Notes: generated from the letters alone by a model not told the origin. Positions 1-9,476 are shown, counted from the stretch's first letter. The stretch is 64,000 nt of DNA from Bacillus sp. AFS088145 (GCF_002564465.1 NZ_NUUX01000013.1:481298-545297); one strand, 5' to 3'. Numbers and translations are program-made.

Positions 1-341
1 CCCCTCCGTTCCAATCAACTATTTGAACAAAAAAAAGGTTACACTAAAAACCTAATTTGATATCCTTTACTTAGAGTATCAAAATACTTGTTAATCAGTT
101 TGTAATTCAATTAATTTCGAACATCGACTTATTATTTAAACTTACTAAAAATTAACTTTTAAATATTTTTAACTTCTCAAGAATAAACAATTACTAGAGT
201 TTGTTGATATTAAAACCGCTCAAACATATTATCATTTAAAATCATTATTAGTTCATAAAAAAATGAATTATATTATCAATAGACGTTGGCCATTTTATAT
301 TTCAAATCGCAAAAAGCAACCCTTTAAAGGATTGCTCTCTC
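1..341. other. Non-coding left edge
   Basis: AT-rich sequence with no convincing reading frame or structured RNA. The only element I can support is the terminator at its right end, which serves the CapA-like gene. Confidence 0.5.
311..336 (-). terminator. Terminator after the CapA-like gene
   Basis: On the minus strand an AGCAA...TTGCT stem with an AAAGG/CCTTT centre runs into a T tract, a few bases past the stop codon of the CapA-like gene. Confidence 0.7.
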
Positions 342-1538
342 TTATTTTTCATATTGAGTCCAACTAGATCCATGAATCTTATTTGAAACATCTATTATTT
401 TTTTCTTAACTCTTTGTTCTTCAGGGCCTTTTAAAAATAATGGTTGGTAATTGTTTCGGCTAGATACTGAAGAAATTGAAAATGGTACAACTTTAATTTC
501 CTTTTGATTTGTGAGTATTCCATTATTTAGATGAAAAGTTTGTTGGAAAACAAATGTATCTTTATCTTTTGGATTTTTATTTCCTCCGAACATAAAATTC
601 CCTAAACTATATACGATAAATTTCCCTTTATACTCTTCGATTCCTTGAACAACATGTGGGTGATGGCCAACTATTAAATCCGCTCCATGGTCAATTGCAT
701 AATGAGCTAAATTCTTTTGTGTACTATTCGGTACATAATCTCGCTCGATTCCCCAATGGAAATGGATTAGAATAATTTTCACACCACTTTTTCTTAAATT
801 TTGTATATCATTATTAATTTTAATCCTTAAGTCAGGTGAATCATTCCAGCCTTCATAACCTAGTGCAGCAACTTTAACACCATTAATCGTTGTTACATAT
901 TGGTCGTTATAGCCAAAATAACCTATTTTTTCTTTTTTCAAATTGTTAATCGTATCTTCAAAACCTTTTTGCATATAATCATGACTATGGTTATTAGCTA
1001 AATTGACCGCTTCAATACCACTTAAAGTTAATATTTTGGCATAAGAAGGATTCCCTTTAAAGCGAAATGTTTTAGTCGCTCTTATTTTTGCATTTGTTAA
1101 CGTCGTTTCTAAATTAACAGTAGATAAATCATCTTGTTTAAAGATATTATTTAGCCCTTTTGTAAAATAAGCTAATCCATTTTTATTTGCTTCTGCTGGA
1201 AAAGAATTAATATATTGAAAATCCTCATCTGATCCAAGTGTAAAATCGCCAGCTGCACTAATTTTTATAGTCGTTTCTATGTTTTCTGGTTTTTTTGTCG
1301 TATTGTTATTTTCTGGCTTTTGAACCGGTGGCTTTTGAACTGGCTTTTTATTCGATTTTGGTTCATCTACTACTTTATTTTCAGTGTCATTTTTTACCAA
1401 ATTGCTTTCTTCATAAACTTTCTTATAAACAAAATAACTAAATCCTGATATACAGCCAAATAGAACTAATATCATAATCCAAATAAATATTTTTTTACTA
1501 TTTCTTTTTTCAGTATTTTTATCCTTCCGACTCCTCAT
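342..1538 (-). CDS. CapA-family poly-gamma-glutamate synthesis-type protein, membrane-anchored
   Basis: 398 residues. One N-terminal membrane segment (about residues 19-37) is followed by a Lys/Pro/Asn-rich linker (about 50-90) and a CapA/PGA_cap domain of the metallophosphatase fold. Visible family motifs are AAGDFTLG near residue 95, NLANNHSHDY and VGHHPHVVQG, whose His/Asn residues would hold metals. The domain therefore sits outside the cell. CapA/PgsA proteins take part in making or anchoring poly-gamma-glutamate, but capB, capC and other capsule genes are absent here, so capsule synthesis is not supported by context. Single CapA paralogues like this are common in Bacillus and their role is open. 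The ATG at 1538 follows a GGAGAT site. It has its own terminator and appears monocistronic. Confidence 0.85.
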   Translation of the reverse strand: MRSRKDKNTEKRNSKKIFIWIMILVLFGCISGFSYFVYKKVYEESNLVKNDTENKVVDEPKSNKKPVQKPPVQKPENNNTTKKPENIETTIKISAAGDFTLGSDEDFQYINSFPAEANKNGLAYFTKGLNNIFKQDDLSTVNLETTLTNAKIRATKTFRFKGNPSYAKILTLSGIEAVNLANNHSHDYMQKGFEDTINNLKKEKIGYFGYNDQYVTTINGVKVAALGYEGWNDSPDLRIKINNDIQNLRKSGVKIILIHFHWGIERDYVPNSTQKNLAHYAIDHGADLIVGHHPHVVQGIEEYKGKFIVYSLGNFMFGGNKNPKDKDTFVFQQTFHLNNGILTNQKEIKVVPFSISSVSSRNNYQPLFLKGPEEQRVKKKIIDVSNKIHGSSWTQYEK

Positions 1539-1868
1539 ATGTATTTATATCTCCTTTTTATATCTTTGCTAGAAATATATTTTCGATTATTAGTTAAATA
1601 AAAAAATTCTATTTCTTTTAGTACGGATACATGTACCTCCCCTACTACATTTAGACAAAGATTTAACATAAAATCGATCAAAATATTGATAAAGAAAACT
1701 CGTCGACTGACGAGCCTAAGCAAAGGCAGAGGCGTAGTTGCACTTTATTCCTAAAACTGGTTAACACGTCGAGTAAAGACTCCTCGCTGGCAATTTATAC
1801 TTTCTTAAAGTGAAAAAAGAGAAAGTGAGCTTTTCTCTCACTTTCTATAGAAGAAACTATTTCGTTTC
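1539..1868. other. Intergenic region with a GC-richer structured patch
   Basis: Between about 1697 and 1790 the base composition is clearly less AT-rich than the flanks. It contains a perfect CTCGTC-GACT-GACGAG inverted repeat (about 1698-1715) and further CG-rich pieces. No reading frame explains it. The pattern suggests a dispersed intergenic repeat or small RNA, but one copy cannot prove either. Confidence 0.35.
1813..1845 (-). terminator. Terminator after the TolB-like lipoprotein gene
   Basis: Stem GAAAGTGAG (1821-1829) with CTCACTTTC (1837-1845); on the minus strand it is followed by TCTTTTTTC. Nearly the same stem recurs at 16613-16639 after another gene. Confidence 0.8.
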
Positions 1869-2906
1869 TTAATTTTTCAACGTTAATACATATGCCACAA
1901 ATTCATTTAGATTATCTTTTAACATCACTTTAGAAACCAATATTTTTTTACCGGATGGACTCCAAGTAATTGGCCCAGCAATCTCGTCTAAATCAGTCGA
2001 TAATTGTGTTATCTTTCTAGATTTGACATCAATCACGAATAATCCTCTTTCTCCCTTATCTTCCGAAATGACGGAAAAAGCTAATGTTTTGGAGTTTGGC
2101 GACCAACCTGCACCGAAAATTTGAGTTCCAGTAGCTAAAGATACGGTTTTTCTTCCATTGTCATCGGTAATAAACAACTCTCTTTTGGTTGCTGCAATTT
2201 TTCTAACAATAGCGAATTGCTTTTGATTTGGAGATGGAATAACCCATTCAACTTTTTGCTCGTTGTATTTTTTTCTTATTAAATTAACTTTATCAGAGTT
2301 AGCATCAATCTTTTTTACTTGACCATTTTGATCAGCCGAATACATTTGCTGAAAGATTGTTGAATAAATGATTGTATGATTGTCGATCCAACGTCCTTCT
2401 GTCGCAAATGCATAAATGGTATCCGGCTCTGACACTTTAACCTTCCCAGTTCCGTCAGAATTTATAATAAAACCTGTACCAGAATTTCCATCCTCTGTTT
2501 GTTTATAGAAAATATGCTTTTTATCAGGTGAAATAACGGCACCTACTTGATCATGCTCCTCGCTTGCTAATACTTTTGATTTGTTTGTGTTTAGATCATA
2601 TGAGAATAAATTTATGTGATAAGTATAATCACCATTATCTGTCATTACTGATTTTGGTAATTTTGTATTGTTTTGTTCAGTTAAAATTGTATGATCATCC
2701 AACCAATCCGTCCCACGAATACCCTCAAAACGATCTATTTTCTCAAGGGCTAACTCGTTTGTTACAACCTCTTCATTTCCTGTTAATACGGTAATTTTTT
2801 TATGTTTTTTTTCAATTACTATATCTTCATTTTGACTTTGACACCCAGATATTAATAGTATTGTACTAACTAGAAAAAATACTTTAATTATGTACTTTTT
2901 AAACAT
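1869..2906 (-). CDS. TolB-like beta-propeller lipoprotein
   Basis: About 345 residues. The start used is the second ATG (2906), spaced correctly after AAGGTGATG; an ATG 18 bases upstream lacks a site. A signal peptide ends in the lipobox LLISGC, so the mature protein is a membrane-linked lipoprotein. The body holds repeated PD40-type strands such as ISPDKKHIFYK, PSPNQKQFAIV, WSPNSKTLAFS and WSPSGKKILVS, the signature of TolB/WD40-like propellers. No catalytic motif is seen; a binding or scaffold role is likely. It lies 88 bases downstream of the sensor kinase on the same strand and could be co-transcribed with or controlled by that system, though this is inference. Confidence 0.75.
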   Translation of the reverse strand: MFKKYIIKVFFLVSTILLISGCQSQNEDIVIEKKHKKITVLTGNEEVVTNELALEKIDRFEGIRGTDWLDDHTILTEQNNTKLPKSVMTDNGDYTYHINLFSYDLNTNKSKVLASEEHDQVGAVISPDKKHIFYKQTEDGNSGTGFIINSDGTGKVKVSEPDTIYAFATEGRWIDNHTIIYSTIFQQMYSADQNGQVKKIDANSDKVNLIRKKYNEQKVEWVIPSPNQKQFAIVRKIAATKRELFITDDNGRKTVSLATGTQIFGAGWSPNSKTLAFSVISEDKGERGLFVIDVKSRKITQLSTDLDEIAGPITWSPSGKKILVSKVMLKDNLNEFVAYVLTLKN

Positions 2907-2994
2907 CACATCACCTTCCCACATTCTTACAAATTTTATGATACGTTTAGAATGTTTCTATTATTAACATATCATGTTTCCAATTTGTAAACTT

Positions 2995-4452
2995 TTACTT
3001 AGCTAACGGAAATGTAATGATGAAATTTGATCCGCTACCTTCTTTCGATTCAACATGAATCGTACCATTTTGCTTTTCAATTAAATCCTTTGTTAAAGCA
3101 AGCCCTAAACCCGATCCTCCAGATTGACGAGAGCGATCTTTATTTACGGTAAAAAATGGTTCAAATATTTTATCTACTAATTCCGACGAAATACCGATAC
3201 CCGTATCTGATATATTAATAACTAAACTGTTATTTTCAATCCTATTCGAAACGTTTATCTCACCATTTGTTTTATTATATTTAATAGCGTTATCTAATAA
3301 ATTCATAATGATTAATGTAAAGCTTTCTTTATCAATAAGAATCTTTGCATGTTCAAAATTTGTACGGATCGATAAACCAAACTTAGTCATTTTCCCTTTC
3401 ATTCTTAAACAGATATCTTCTAAAAGGGAATATACATCAACTTTTTCTTTTACAATTTCAAAGTCATATTTCTCAAGTTCTGCAAGCTTTAATATTTTTT
3501 CGACCATATCGTAAAGACGAAGTGATTCTTTCCCTATATTACTAATTGCTTCTTCTAATAATTTTGGATCATCCGAATACATGTCTAATAAATCAATATA
3601 AGCTCTAATTACAGTCAGTGGGGTTTTAAACTCATGTGTAATCGAGCCAATAAACTGCTTTTGTTGTTTTTCTAAAACTTTAAGCTTTTCAACAGCTAAT
3701 TGCAGATTTTCCTTTTCTTGTTGAATGCCTTTTATATTTTTTTGAATTTCATTACTCATGTAGAAAATTGCTTGGCTTAAATAACCCAATTCATCTTTTC
3801 GACTTAAAATAGAACGGTCTGGATAGTTTCCTAATTGAATTTCCTCCGTTACTTTTCTAAGTTTTAAAATACTCATAACAAGTGAATTAAAAAAGAAATA
3901 TCCTATAATAAAACTAAGAATAGTAGTGACTAAACCTATTTTAATAAACAGTTTAATTGTATTATCATAAAACTTCTGATTATTAAATAATGAATAATCG
4001 AACTGAACAACTCCAATTTGATTATTAGCATTATAAATTGGTGCAAAATAAGATAAAGTTTCACCGCTCTCCTGATATGCAATCTTACCTTTTAACGCAT
4101 AACTTAAGGTATCTCCTACATCTCTTGTAGATTCTAAAGGAAGAGAATCTCCTACAACTTTTCCAGACATATTAAAAATTGTGACATGAAGACTACTAAT
4201 AATCCCAATCTGTCTAGCAATTTCCCGACCATATCGCTTGAAAAAATCTTGAGAGTTTTCTGATGTTTGACTTAAATAAACTTGCTTTACATATACATTT
4301 GCTAATTTACTTTGCCTAGCAAGTGTTTCTTCAGTTTGTTTTTGCTGGTTTTGTTTAATACCTTGTAAGACTAATATACTTAATACAATGACAGTTCCGA
4401 TTAATAGCATGGCTAAAAATAAGCTCGACTTAACTTTAATACTCAGTTTCAT
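2995..4452 (-). CDS. Sensor histidine kinase
   Basis: 485 residues. Two membrane segments (about 11-31 and 167-190) flank an extracytoplasmic sensor domain of about 135 residues. A HAMP linker follows (about 190-240), then the HisKA domain with the H-box FIGSITHEFKTPLT (phospho-acceptor His273), and an HATPase_c domain with an N-box LLDNAIKYN and the G-box DTGIGIS. It would autophosphorylate and pass the phosphate to the response regulator encoded just upstream, with which it overlaps by four bases (ATGA), implying translational coupling. The signal sensed is not evident; the order of domains is that of PhoR/ResE-type kinases. Confidence 0.93.
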   Translation of the reverse strand: MKLSIKVKSSLFLAMLLIGTVIVLSILVLQGIKQNQQKQTEETLARQSKLANVYVKQVYLSQTSENSQDFFKRYGREIARQIGIISSLHVTIFNMSGKVVGDSLPLESTRDVGDTLSYALKGKIAYQESGETLSYFAPIYNANNQIGVVQFDYSLFNNQKFYDNTIKLFIKIGLVTTILSFIIGYFFFNSLVMSILKLRKVTEEIQLGNYPDRSILSRKDELGYLSQAIFYMSNEIQKNIKGIQQEKENLQLAVEKLKVLEKQQKQFIGSITHEFKTPLTVIRAYIDLLDMYSDDPKLLEEAISNIGKESLRLYDMVEKILKLAELEKYDFEIVKEKVDVYSLLEDICLRMKGKMTKFGLSIRTNFEHAKILIDKESFTLIIMNLLDNAIKYNKTNGEINVSNRIENNSLVINISDTGIGISSELVDKIFEPFFTVNKDRSRQSGGSGLGLALTKDLIEKQNGTIHVESKEGSGSNFIITFPLAK

Positions 4453-5138
4453 TTATTTTCACTAGATATCTTATATCCGACTCCAAAAACAGTTTGAATC
4501 AAGTGTTGATAGGAATTACCTAGCTTTTTACGTAAACGTTGTATATGAATATCGACAGTTCTCGTTCCACCGATATACTCCATTCCCCACACTAAATCTA
4601 ATAATTCATCTCTGCTAAAAATTCGATCCATATTTGAAATTAATAAAACAAGAAGGTCGAACTCTTTAGGGGTTAATTCTATATTTGTTCCATCAACTGT
4701 CACTTTTCTCTGAGCAGGGATTACTTGTAGCTTGTTAATTGAAATGCTCTTTTTTTCTTCAGTTGTTGATTGTTTTTTTAATCTTCGAAGTAAAGATCTA
4801 GTTCTAGCAAGTAATTCCCTAATATCAAACGGTTTTGTTATATAATCGTCTGCTCCAAACTCTAACCCTAAAACTCGATCAATAATATCATCCTTAGCTG
4901 TAAGTAAAATAATGCCAAGTCCTTCTTTATTTCCTATTTGTTTACATAGATCCAAACCGTTCATTACAGGCATCATAATATCCGATATTAAAATATCTGG
5001 ATTAAAACTTGGAATCTTATCTAATGCTTCTTTTCCATTAAATGCGTTTTCTACGATAAATCCTTCTCTACGAAATGCGTAAGTTAATGGATCTACAATA
5101 CTTTTTTCATCATCTACAATTAATACTTTTCCTTGCAA
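4449..5138 (-). CDS. OmpR/PhoB-family response regulator
   Basis: 229 residues. The N-terminal receiver domain has the acidic pair VDDEK, the phospho-acceptor Asp53 in DILISDIMMP and the conserved Lys in ITKPFD. The C-terminal winged helix (about 128-226) contains LTPKEFDLLVLL and GTRTVDIHIQRLRKKL, typical of OmpR/PhoB DNA-binding domains. Translation starts at TTG (5138) behind AGGTGAGGTAA. It is the first gene of the two-component operon and controls unknown promoters; the TolB-like lipoprotein downstream is one candidate target. Confidence 0.93.
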   Translation of the reverse strand: MQGKVLIVDDEKSIVDPLTYAFRREGFIVENAFNGKEALDKIPSFNPDILISDIMMPVMNGLDLCKQIGNKEGLGIILLTAKDDIIDRVLGLEFGADDYITKPFDIRELLARTRSLLRRLKKQSTTEEKKSISINKLQVIPAQRKVTVDGTNIELTPKEFDLLVLLISNMDRIFSRDELLDLVWGMEYIGGTRTVDIHIQRLRKKLGNSYQHLIQTVFGVGYKISSENK

Positions 5139-5673
5139 TTACCTCACCTAAATTCATTATTTATGTTTTTATTTTTATTTACTTAAACTTTATTTTTTGG
5201 CTTATTAATATTTTCCTTAGGAAAAATTATAGATGGCTCGGTACTGAATTACTAAACGTTTTTACTATAAATGCAAAAAATTTACAACTTGGAAACATCT
5301 TGTTCTTTTTTAACATAATCAGGATGCTATACTTTTCCTATGAATTGTTCTTTAATAAGTAGTTATATAAGGTTGAGTGGACAAATAAGACATAGTGCGA
5401 AAACCAAGCCCGTCACCCTTCCACTCGTAAAATAACTAAGGTAACGAAAGAACCTCCATTCGTTGGACATCTACCGCTGGAACTGTGGGAAGTAACGCTC
5501 GTGGAGATGAAAGGTTGCTTTCGTCACGTAATCGAGAAGCCCCCACTTCAAGCGTTACCTAAGCGGTGGGAGTGGTTCACTTCTTTGTTCTTATCATTAA
5601 TTAGTTTGGACAATATTCTAGTCCTTTATCTGAAATCATACAATTAGTAATGAGTACAAATTGGAGGGATTCC
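5139..5673. other. Intergenic region holding the two-component promoter and a TnpB remnant
   Basis: The first 240 bases are AT-rich and should hold the promoter of the two-component operon. The rest is taken by a GC-richer insertion-sequence remnant at about 5380-5580, listed separately. No intact gene is present. Confidence 0.5.
5380..5580 (+). mobile_element. IS200/IS605-family right-end remnant (TnpB C-terminus / omega-RNA region)
   Basis: This GC-richer patch ends in a decayed hairpin (CCCAC...GTGGG) followed by GTGGTTCAC. I recall such right ends from IS200/IS605-type tnpB elements of Bacillus. A reading frame at about 5461-5562 translates to TAGTVGSNARGDERLLSSRN and then REAPTSSVT before a stop, which resembles TnpB C-termini with their AGTVG-x-NA-x-GD pattern. 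The catalytic part of TnpB is gone. In such elements this same stretch encodes the 3' part of the omega RNA that guides TnpB. A relic is the simplest reading; a retained RNA or mini-element is possible. Confidence 0.6.
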
Positions 5674-6006
5674 ATGGAAAGTTACCATATTCGAAATATG
5701 CAAGATAAATGTAATAAATATAAACTATGCCATGTAGTATTTCAAACTTCTGAGAGAGCTTTATTAGAAGGGGTTTTATTAGATAACAATTCGAGTAGCG
5801 CAGACTTACTCGTCCCAGAGGAACTCGCCGCACCCGAATCGCGTTATTTTGAAGTAAGACAAAGTGGAGGCGAAACTTTTCGCCCTAGATACCGAGTCTA
5901 TAAAAAGGTCACTGTACCACTTTCTTCAGTTGCAGCAATCTATTTGTATCCGCATTACTACCCAAGTTATCAATATATTTATCAAAGAAATTATCATCCT
6001 CAATAG
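5674..6006 (+). CDS. Conserved-looking hypothetical protein
   Basis: 110 residues from the ATG at 5674, chosen because TTGGAGGGATTCC precedes it at the right distance. There is no signal peptide or membrane segment. The middle part reads as short beta strands (CHVVFQTSERALLEGVLLD, RYRVYKKVTVPLSSVAAIYL), and the C-terminus is rich in Tyr, Pro and His (YPHYYPSYQYIYQRNYH). The Tyr-rich tail recalls small spore-coat proteins, but I do not recognise the family and do not assign a function. It is a single gene with its own terminator. Confidence 0.6.
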   Translation: MESYHIRNMQDKCNKYKLCHVVFQTSERALLEGVLLDNNSSSADLLVPEELAAPESRYFEVRQSGGETFRPRYRVYKKVTVPLSSVAAIYLYPHYYPSYQYIYQRNYHPQ

Positions 6007-6007
6007 T

Positions 6008-6038
6008 AAAAAAAGCATCTAGAATATAGATGCTTTTT
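6008..6038. terminator. Bidirectional terminator between convergent genes
   Basis: AAAAAGCATCTA (6010-6021) pairs with TAGATGCTTTTT (6027-6038). A/T tracts on both sides let it serve the plus-strand gene ending at 6006 and the minus-strand methyltransferase ending at 6058. Confidence 0.8.
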
Positions 6039-6057
6039 CATTTTAGATTTTGAAGTT

Positions 6058-6903
6058 TTATTCCGCTAAAAATGCAAATATCGATAAAGGTTTGATTTCA
6101 TTAGAAGTAATAGACTCTTCTAGCATTTTTACTTCTGATCGAATTAGTCCATTTAATTTACTAGGCATATTCTCAATATTATTGAGTTCAATATCGATAT
6201 CTCCCAAAGTCTTATTAATCTCCCATCTAGCATCATGTAATTTTGGCGAGAATATAGATGTTTCATTTTTTACGTTCCATCCTGAAACTTCACATATATT
6301 TTTAATATCATTTGGCGTAAAAAGGGTGCGAATGTTTGATTCACTATTTTGTTTTAATGACTCATACTGAGCTTGAATTAAAATAGATAATAAATGTGGG
6401 TATTGCTCAATTGAGCTAATTCTTGTATCCCATTCGGCAAAGCATAATTTTTTGCCCAATTTTTTAATCTTTTTTAAGACATCAATAAATTCTTCATGTG
6501 ATTTTAAGTACCACGAACAGTGAGACATAACAATATAATCAAACTCATTTTCATGGAAATCAACAGTTGGTGATAATATGTCAATTTCAAAATCCATCTT
6601 TAATTGTTTACCTAAATGCGATTGTAATAGGAAGTCTGCTGAATCTCCTAATGAAATTGGACTTCCGTATGTTCGTGGGCCAATATCGATTCCATGAACT
6701 AATCCATTTTCCCCGACAATATATGCTAAAACGGCAGTCGTATCGCCTTGGCCACAGCCTATTTCTAATACTTTACTTCCTTTTTCTATATTCCAAAACT
6801 CAACTAATTTAAAACGATGTTCTGTTTGAATTCTTTGTATATCAGACATCCCCTTACCTGATGCCATACAATCGATAACTGATTCAACTGCATCTTTTAG
6901 CAT
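6058..6903 (-). CDS. Class I SAM-dependent methyltransferase
   Basis: 281 residues; ATG at 6903 follows AAGGAGGGATTTA. The SAM-binding glycine motif VLEIGCGQGDTTA lies near residue 45, followed by the acidic residue of motif II in GLVHGIDIG, and motif IV-like DYIVMSHCSWYL, whose Cys/Ser/Trp run is unusual. The fold is the standard class I Rossmann methyltransferase of about 280 residues. The substrate cannot be told: the C-terminal half (about 150-281) is helical and could bind a small molecule. It is monocistronic, between a terminator and a lipoprotein gene. Confidence 0.8.
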   Translation of the reverse strand: MLKDAVESVIDCMASGKGMSDIQRIQTEHRFKLVEFWNIEKGSKVLEIGCGQGDTTAVLAYIVGENGLVHGIDIGPRTYGSPISLGDSADFLLQSHLGKQLKMDFEIDILSPTVDFHENEFDYIVMSHCSWYLKSHEEFIDVLKKIKKLGKKLCFAEWDTRISSIEQYPHLLSILIQAQYESLKQNSESNIRTLFTPNDIKNICEVSGWNVKNETSIFSPKLHDARWEINKTLGDIDIELNNIENMPSKLNGLIRSEVKMLEESITSNEIKPLSIFAFLAE

Positions 6904-6971
6904 TAAATCCCTCCTTAGAGATAAAAATTTTTATGAAACTATTTTTCTATTACTTTCAATTTGATTTTATA

Positions 6972-7691
6972 TTAATCTAATTTAAAGTTTACCTCTCCTA
7001 CACCTAAATCCATATTTATTGTTAATTTAACATCAGCGTTTTCGTACGCTTCATTAACATAAACACCATTTCCTTTCGAAATTAAATCGGCTACATTTGC
7101 CTTTCCAATCCCCTTACTTAAATTGATCTTTACCCCCACATCAGAAGGTAACACGATGGTCGTTTTCCCAACCCCTGTTTCAATATTTGCTTCGAAGCTT
7201 TTATGCCAGCTTCCACCTAAATTAACATTAAGCTCTCCGACACCAGCTTCTATCTCTAATTCGTTTAAATTCAGTCCACGTAAATCAAGATTTGTTTTTG
7301 ATGCGCCAGTATTAACATCTAAATCAATCGGAAGTTTATTTGAGAGCTTCAAATTCCATTCATTCTTTAATTTACCAATTTTCACTTTTGAAAAATGCTT
7401 TTTAGATTGGTTAATTCTTACTTCTCCCGAGGAATCTTTAAGCTTATATGATACATCTGGATTCAAATATTTATTGTTATATTCAATTGTTCCGTCTACC
7501 CAATTTTTTGTACCTTTTGAAACGTTCATGACTCCAGCACCTAGATCTAAACTAACATCCAATTTTTTAGCTTGATCTTTATGAATAGAAACAGTTTCTT
7601 CTTTTACCTTTTCATTGTTAAAAATAGCACAACTAGTAAGTACGAATACCGAGGTAATGATTAATAAAGCAGACATAATAATTTTTTTCAT
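6972..7691 (-). CDS. Toast-rack/adhesin-like beta-helical lipoprotein
   Basis: 239 residues. The signal peptide ends in the lipobox VLTSC at about residue 21. The mature part is made of short alternating beta strands with repeats of the type DLGAGVMNVS, NTGASKTNLDL, EAGVGELNVNL, ETGVGKTTIVL and DLGVGEVNFKL. This G-x-G repeat is the mark of toast_rack and LiaF/DUF4097-type right-handed beta structures. Such proteins sit on the outer face of the membrane, often near envelope-stress systems, but no such partner is encoded next to it. The ATG at 7691 follows GGAGG. Confidence 0.75.
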   Translation of the reverse strand: MKKIIMSALLIITSVFVLTSCAIFNNEKVKEETVSIHKDQAKKLDVSLDLGAGVMNVSKGTKNWVDGTIEYNNKYLNPDVSYKLKDSSGEVRINQSKKHFSKVKIGKLKNEWNLKLSNKLPIDLDVNTGASKTNLDLRGLNLNELEIEAGVGELNVNLGGSWHKSFEANIETGVGKTTIVLPSDVGVKINLSKGIGKANVADLISKGNGVYVNEAYENADVKLTINMDLGVGEVNFKLD

Positions 7692-7981
7692 TTTTTAACC
7701 TCCAATTAAAAACTTCTAATAATCACATTTTATGGAAATTAAAAAATCTAGATAACATCCTGCAGTATCAATCCGTCTACGACCAAAGTATGAAAGTAAC
7801 TAAAGTACGAGATATCCATTAATAATTATTAGATTTTTTGACAGCATTCTCCTTTAATTGTTTATAAAAAGATGAATAATTCCAACTGAAACTAGCTATT
7901 CCTTCATATTCAAATCAATTTACATACGTTTTCTTGAATGCGAATAAAATGTTATGAAGGAATTGTAAAGGAGGAGAATAT

Positions 7982-9424
7982 ATGACAAGTTCTCCACTAA
8001 CAACTGATCAAATGATTTCAATCATTCAAAACGGCCTTAGAAAAACTGAATCCTCAAAAAAAGTAATGATCGTAGGCGCTGGAATGGCTGGTTTGACGGC
8101 AGCTTCATTATTAAAGGATGCAGGACACCATGTCACAATTATTGAGGCAAATGCTCGAATTGGAGGTCGTGCTTATACTTTGCGTGCACCGTTTAGTGAT
8201 GGGTTATATTTAAATGCTGGTCCATTACGAATCCCAAATGTCCATCATTTAACTTTAGAGTATATTAGAAAATTCAATTTACCAGTAAATGAATTTATTA
8301 ATGAAACACCAAACGATATCATTTATGCAAATGGAATAAAAACGAATCAAGCTAACTATAAAAGCAATCCCGACATATTAAATTATCCAGTAGCACCAAA
8401 CGAAAAAGGAAAAACTTCAGATGTGTTAATGGATCAAGCATTGCAGCCATTTATCAATTTTATTAATCAAAATCCATTAACTAATTGGGAGATAGTCGAA
8501 AAAAGGTACGGTAATATTTCATTTGGTTCTTTTTTAAATTCATACTTTTCAGTTGGCGCTGTTGATATGATTGGGGTGCTCCTTGATTTTGAAGCATTTA
8601 TGGGAATGTCCTTTTTAGAAGTATTAAGGGAACAGGTCGTTTTTAAATCAGCAACGAAATTTTATGAAATAACAGGAGGAATGGATCTATTACCAAAAGC
8701 GTTTCTTCCTCAATTAAAGGATAATATACTATTAAATCAGAAACTGACTAAAATTATTCAAAATGGTAATTCCCTAACAATCCAAATATCTGACAATAAA
8801 ACCTCAAACCAATACATTAAGAACGCAGATCTTGCCATCATAGCTATACCATTTTCACTATTAAGATTTGTGGAAATTGAACCATTCCATTCGATTTCTT
8901 ATTACAAGCGAAAAGCAATTCGCGAAATAAACTACCTGTCTGCAACAAAAATTGGAATTGAGTTTAAAAGTAGATTTTGGGAAAAATATGGTCAATTCGG
9001 TGGTATGTCTACAACCGATTTACCTACCAGACTTTCACTCTATCCTAGTACTGGAATTGGCACCTCAGGTCCAGCTGTTGTCAATGCAAGCTATACGTGG
9101 GCAGATGAGGCGCTAACATTAAGTGCCTTAACTGAAGAAGAACGTATTCAATATGCTTTACGGGACTTGTCTAAAATTTGGGGGAACCAAGTTTATTCTG
9201 AATTTGTAACTGGAACATCCTTTAGCTGGAGTCAAAATCCATTTTCTGTTGGTGCCTTTACATTTTTTGAACCGGGGCAAGAGGAAGAACTGAATTCTTA
9301 TATTTCTTCTCCTGAAGGCAGATTGCACTTTGCAGGTGAGCATACTTCTCGTTCTCACGCTTGGATTCAAGGTGCTATTGAGTCTGGGATACGGGCTGCT
9401 AATGAGGTTAATAGAATATACTAA
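7982..9424 (+). CDS. Flavin monoamine oxidase / L-amino-acid oxidase family protein
   Basis: 480 residues; the start at 7982 has a near-perfect AAAGGAGGAGAA site. The FAD-binding dinucleotide fold VMIVGAGMAGLTAASLLKDA begins near residue 28 and is followed by the acidic residue of IIEANARIGGRAYT, the GG-R-x-Y motif of amine oxidases. The C-terminal FAD motif is HFAGEHTSRSHAWIQGAIES. Length and motifs fit enzymes that oxidise primary amines or L-amino acids to imines with release of H2O2. There is no secretion signal, so it is cytoplasmic. The exact substrate is not resolvable. Single gene with strong terminator. Confidence 0.87.
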   Translation: MTSSPLTTDQMISIIQNGLRKTESSKKVMIVGAGMAGLTAASLLKDAGHHVTIIEANARIGGRAYTLRAPFSDGLYLNAGPLRIPNVHHLTLEYIRKFNLPVNEFINETPNDIIYANGIKTNQANYKSNPDILNYPVAPNEKGKTSDVLMDQALQPFINFINQNPLTNWEIVEKRYGNISFGSFLNSYFSVGAVDMIGVLLDFEAFMGMSFLEVLREQVVFKSATKFYEITGGMDLLPKAFLPQLKDNILLNQKLTKIIQNGNSLTIQISDNKTSNQYIKNADLAIIAIPFSLLRFVEIEPFHSISYYKRKAIREINYLSATKIGIEFKSRFWEKYGQFGGMSTTDLPTRLSLYPSTGIGTSGPAVVNASYTWADEALTLSALTEEERIQYALRDLSKIWGNQVYSEFVTGTSFSWSQNPFSVGAFTFFEPGQEEELNSYISSPEGRLHFAGEHTSRSHAWIQGAIESGIRAANEVNRIY

Positions 9425-9443
9425 ACTACTTAAAAGTAAAAAA

Positions 9444-9476
9444 GACCGGGTAATCACTGCCCGGTCCGATTTTTTT
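9444..9476 (+). terminator. Terminator after the amine oxidase
   Basis: GACCGGG (9444-9450) pairs with CCCGGTC (9460-9466), followed by seven T residues. Unusually GC-rich stem for this neighbourhood. Confidence 0.9.

Noticed and set aside
342-1538. Capsule (poly-gamma-glutamate) operon
   Set aside because: Only the CapA-like gene is present; no capB/capC/capE-like genes adjoin it.
1535-1723. 62-codon minus-strand frame between capA-like and TolB-like genes
   Set aside because: No ribosome site, odd composition and overlap with the capA start; looks like chance.
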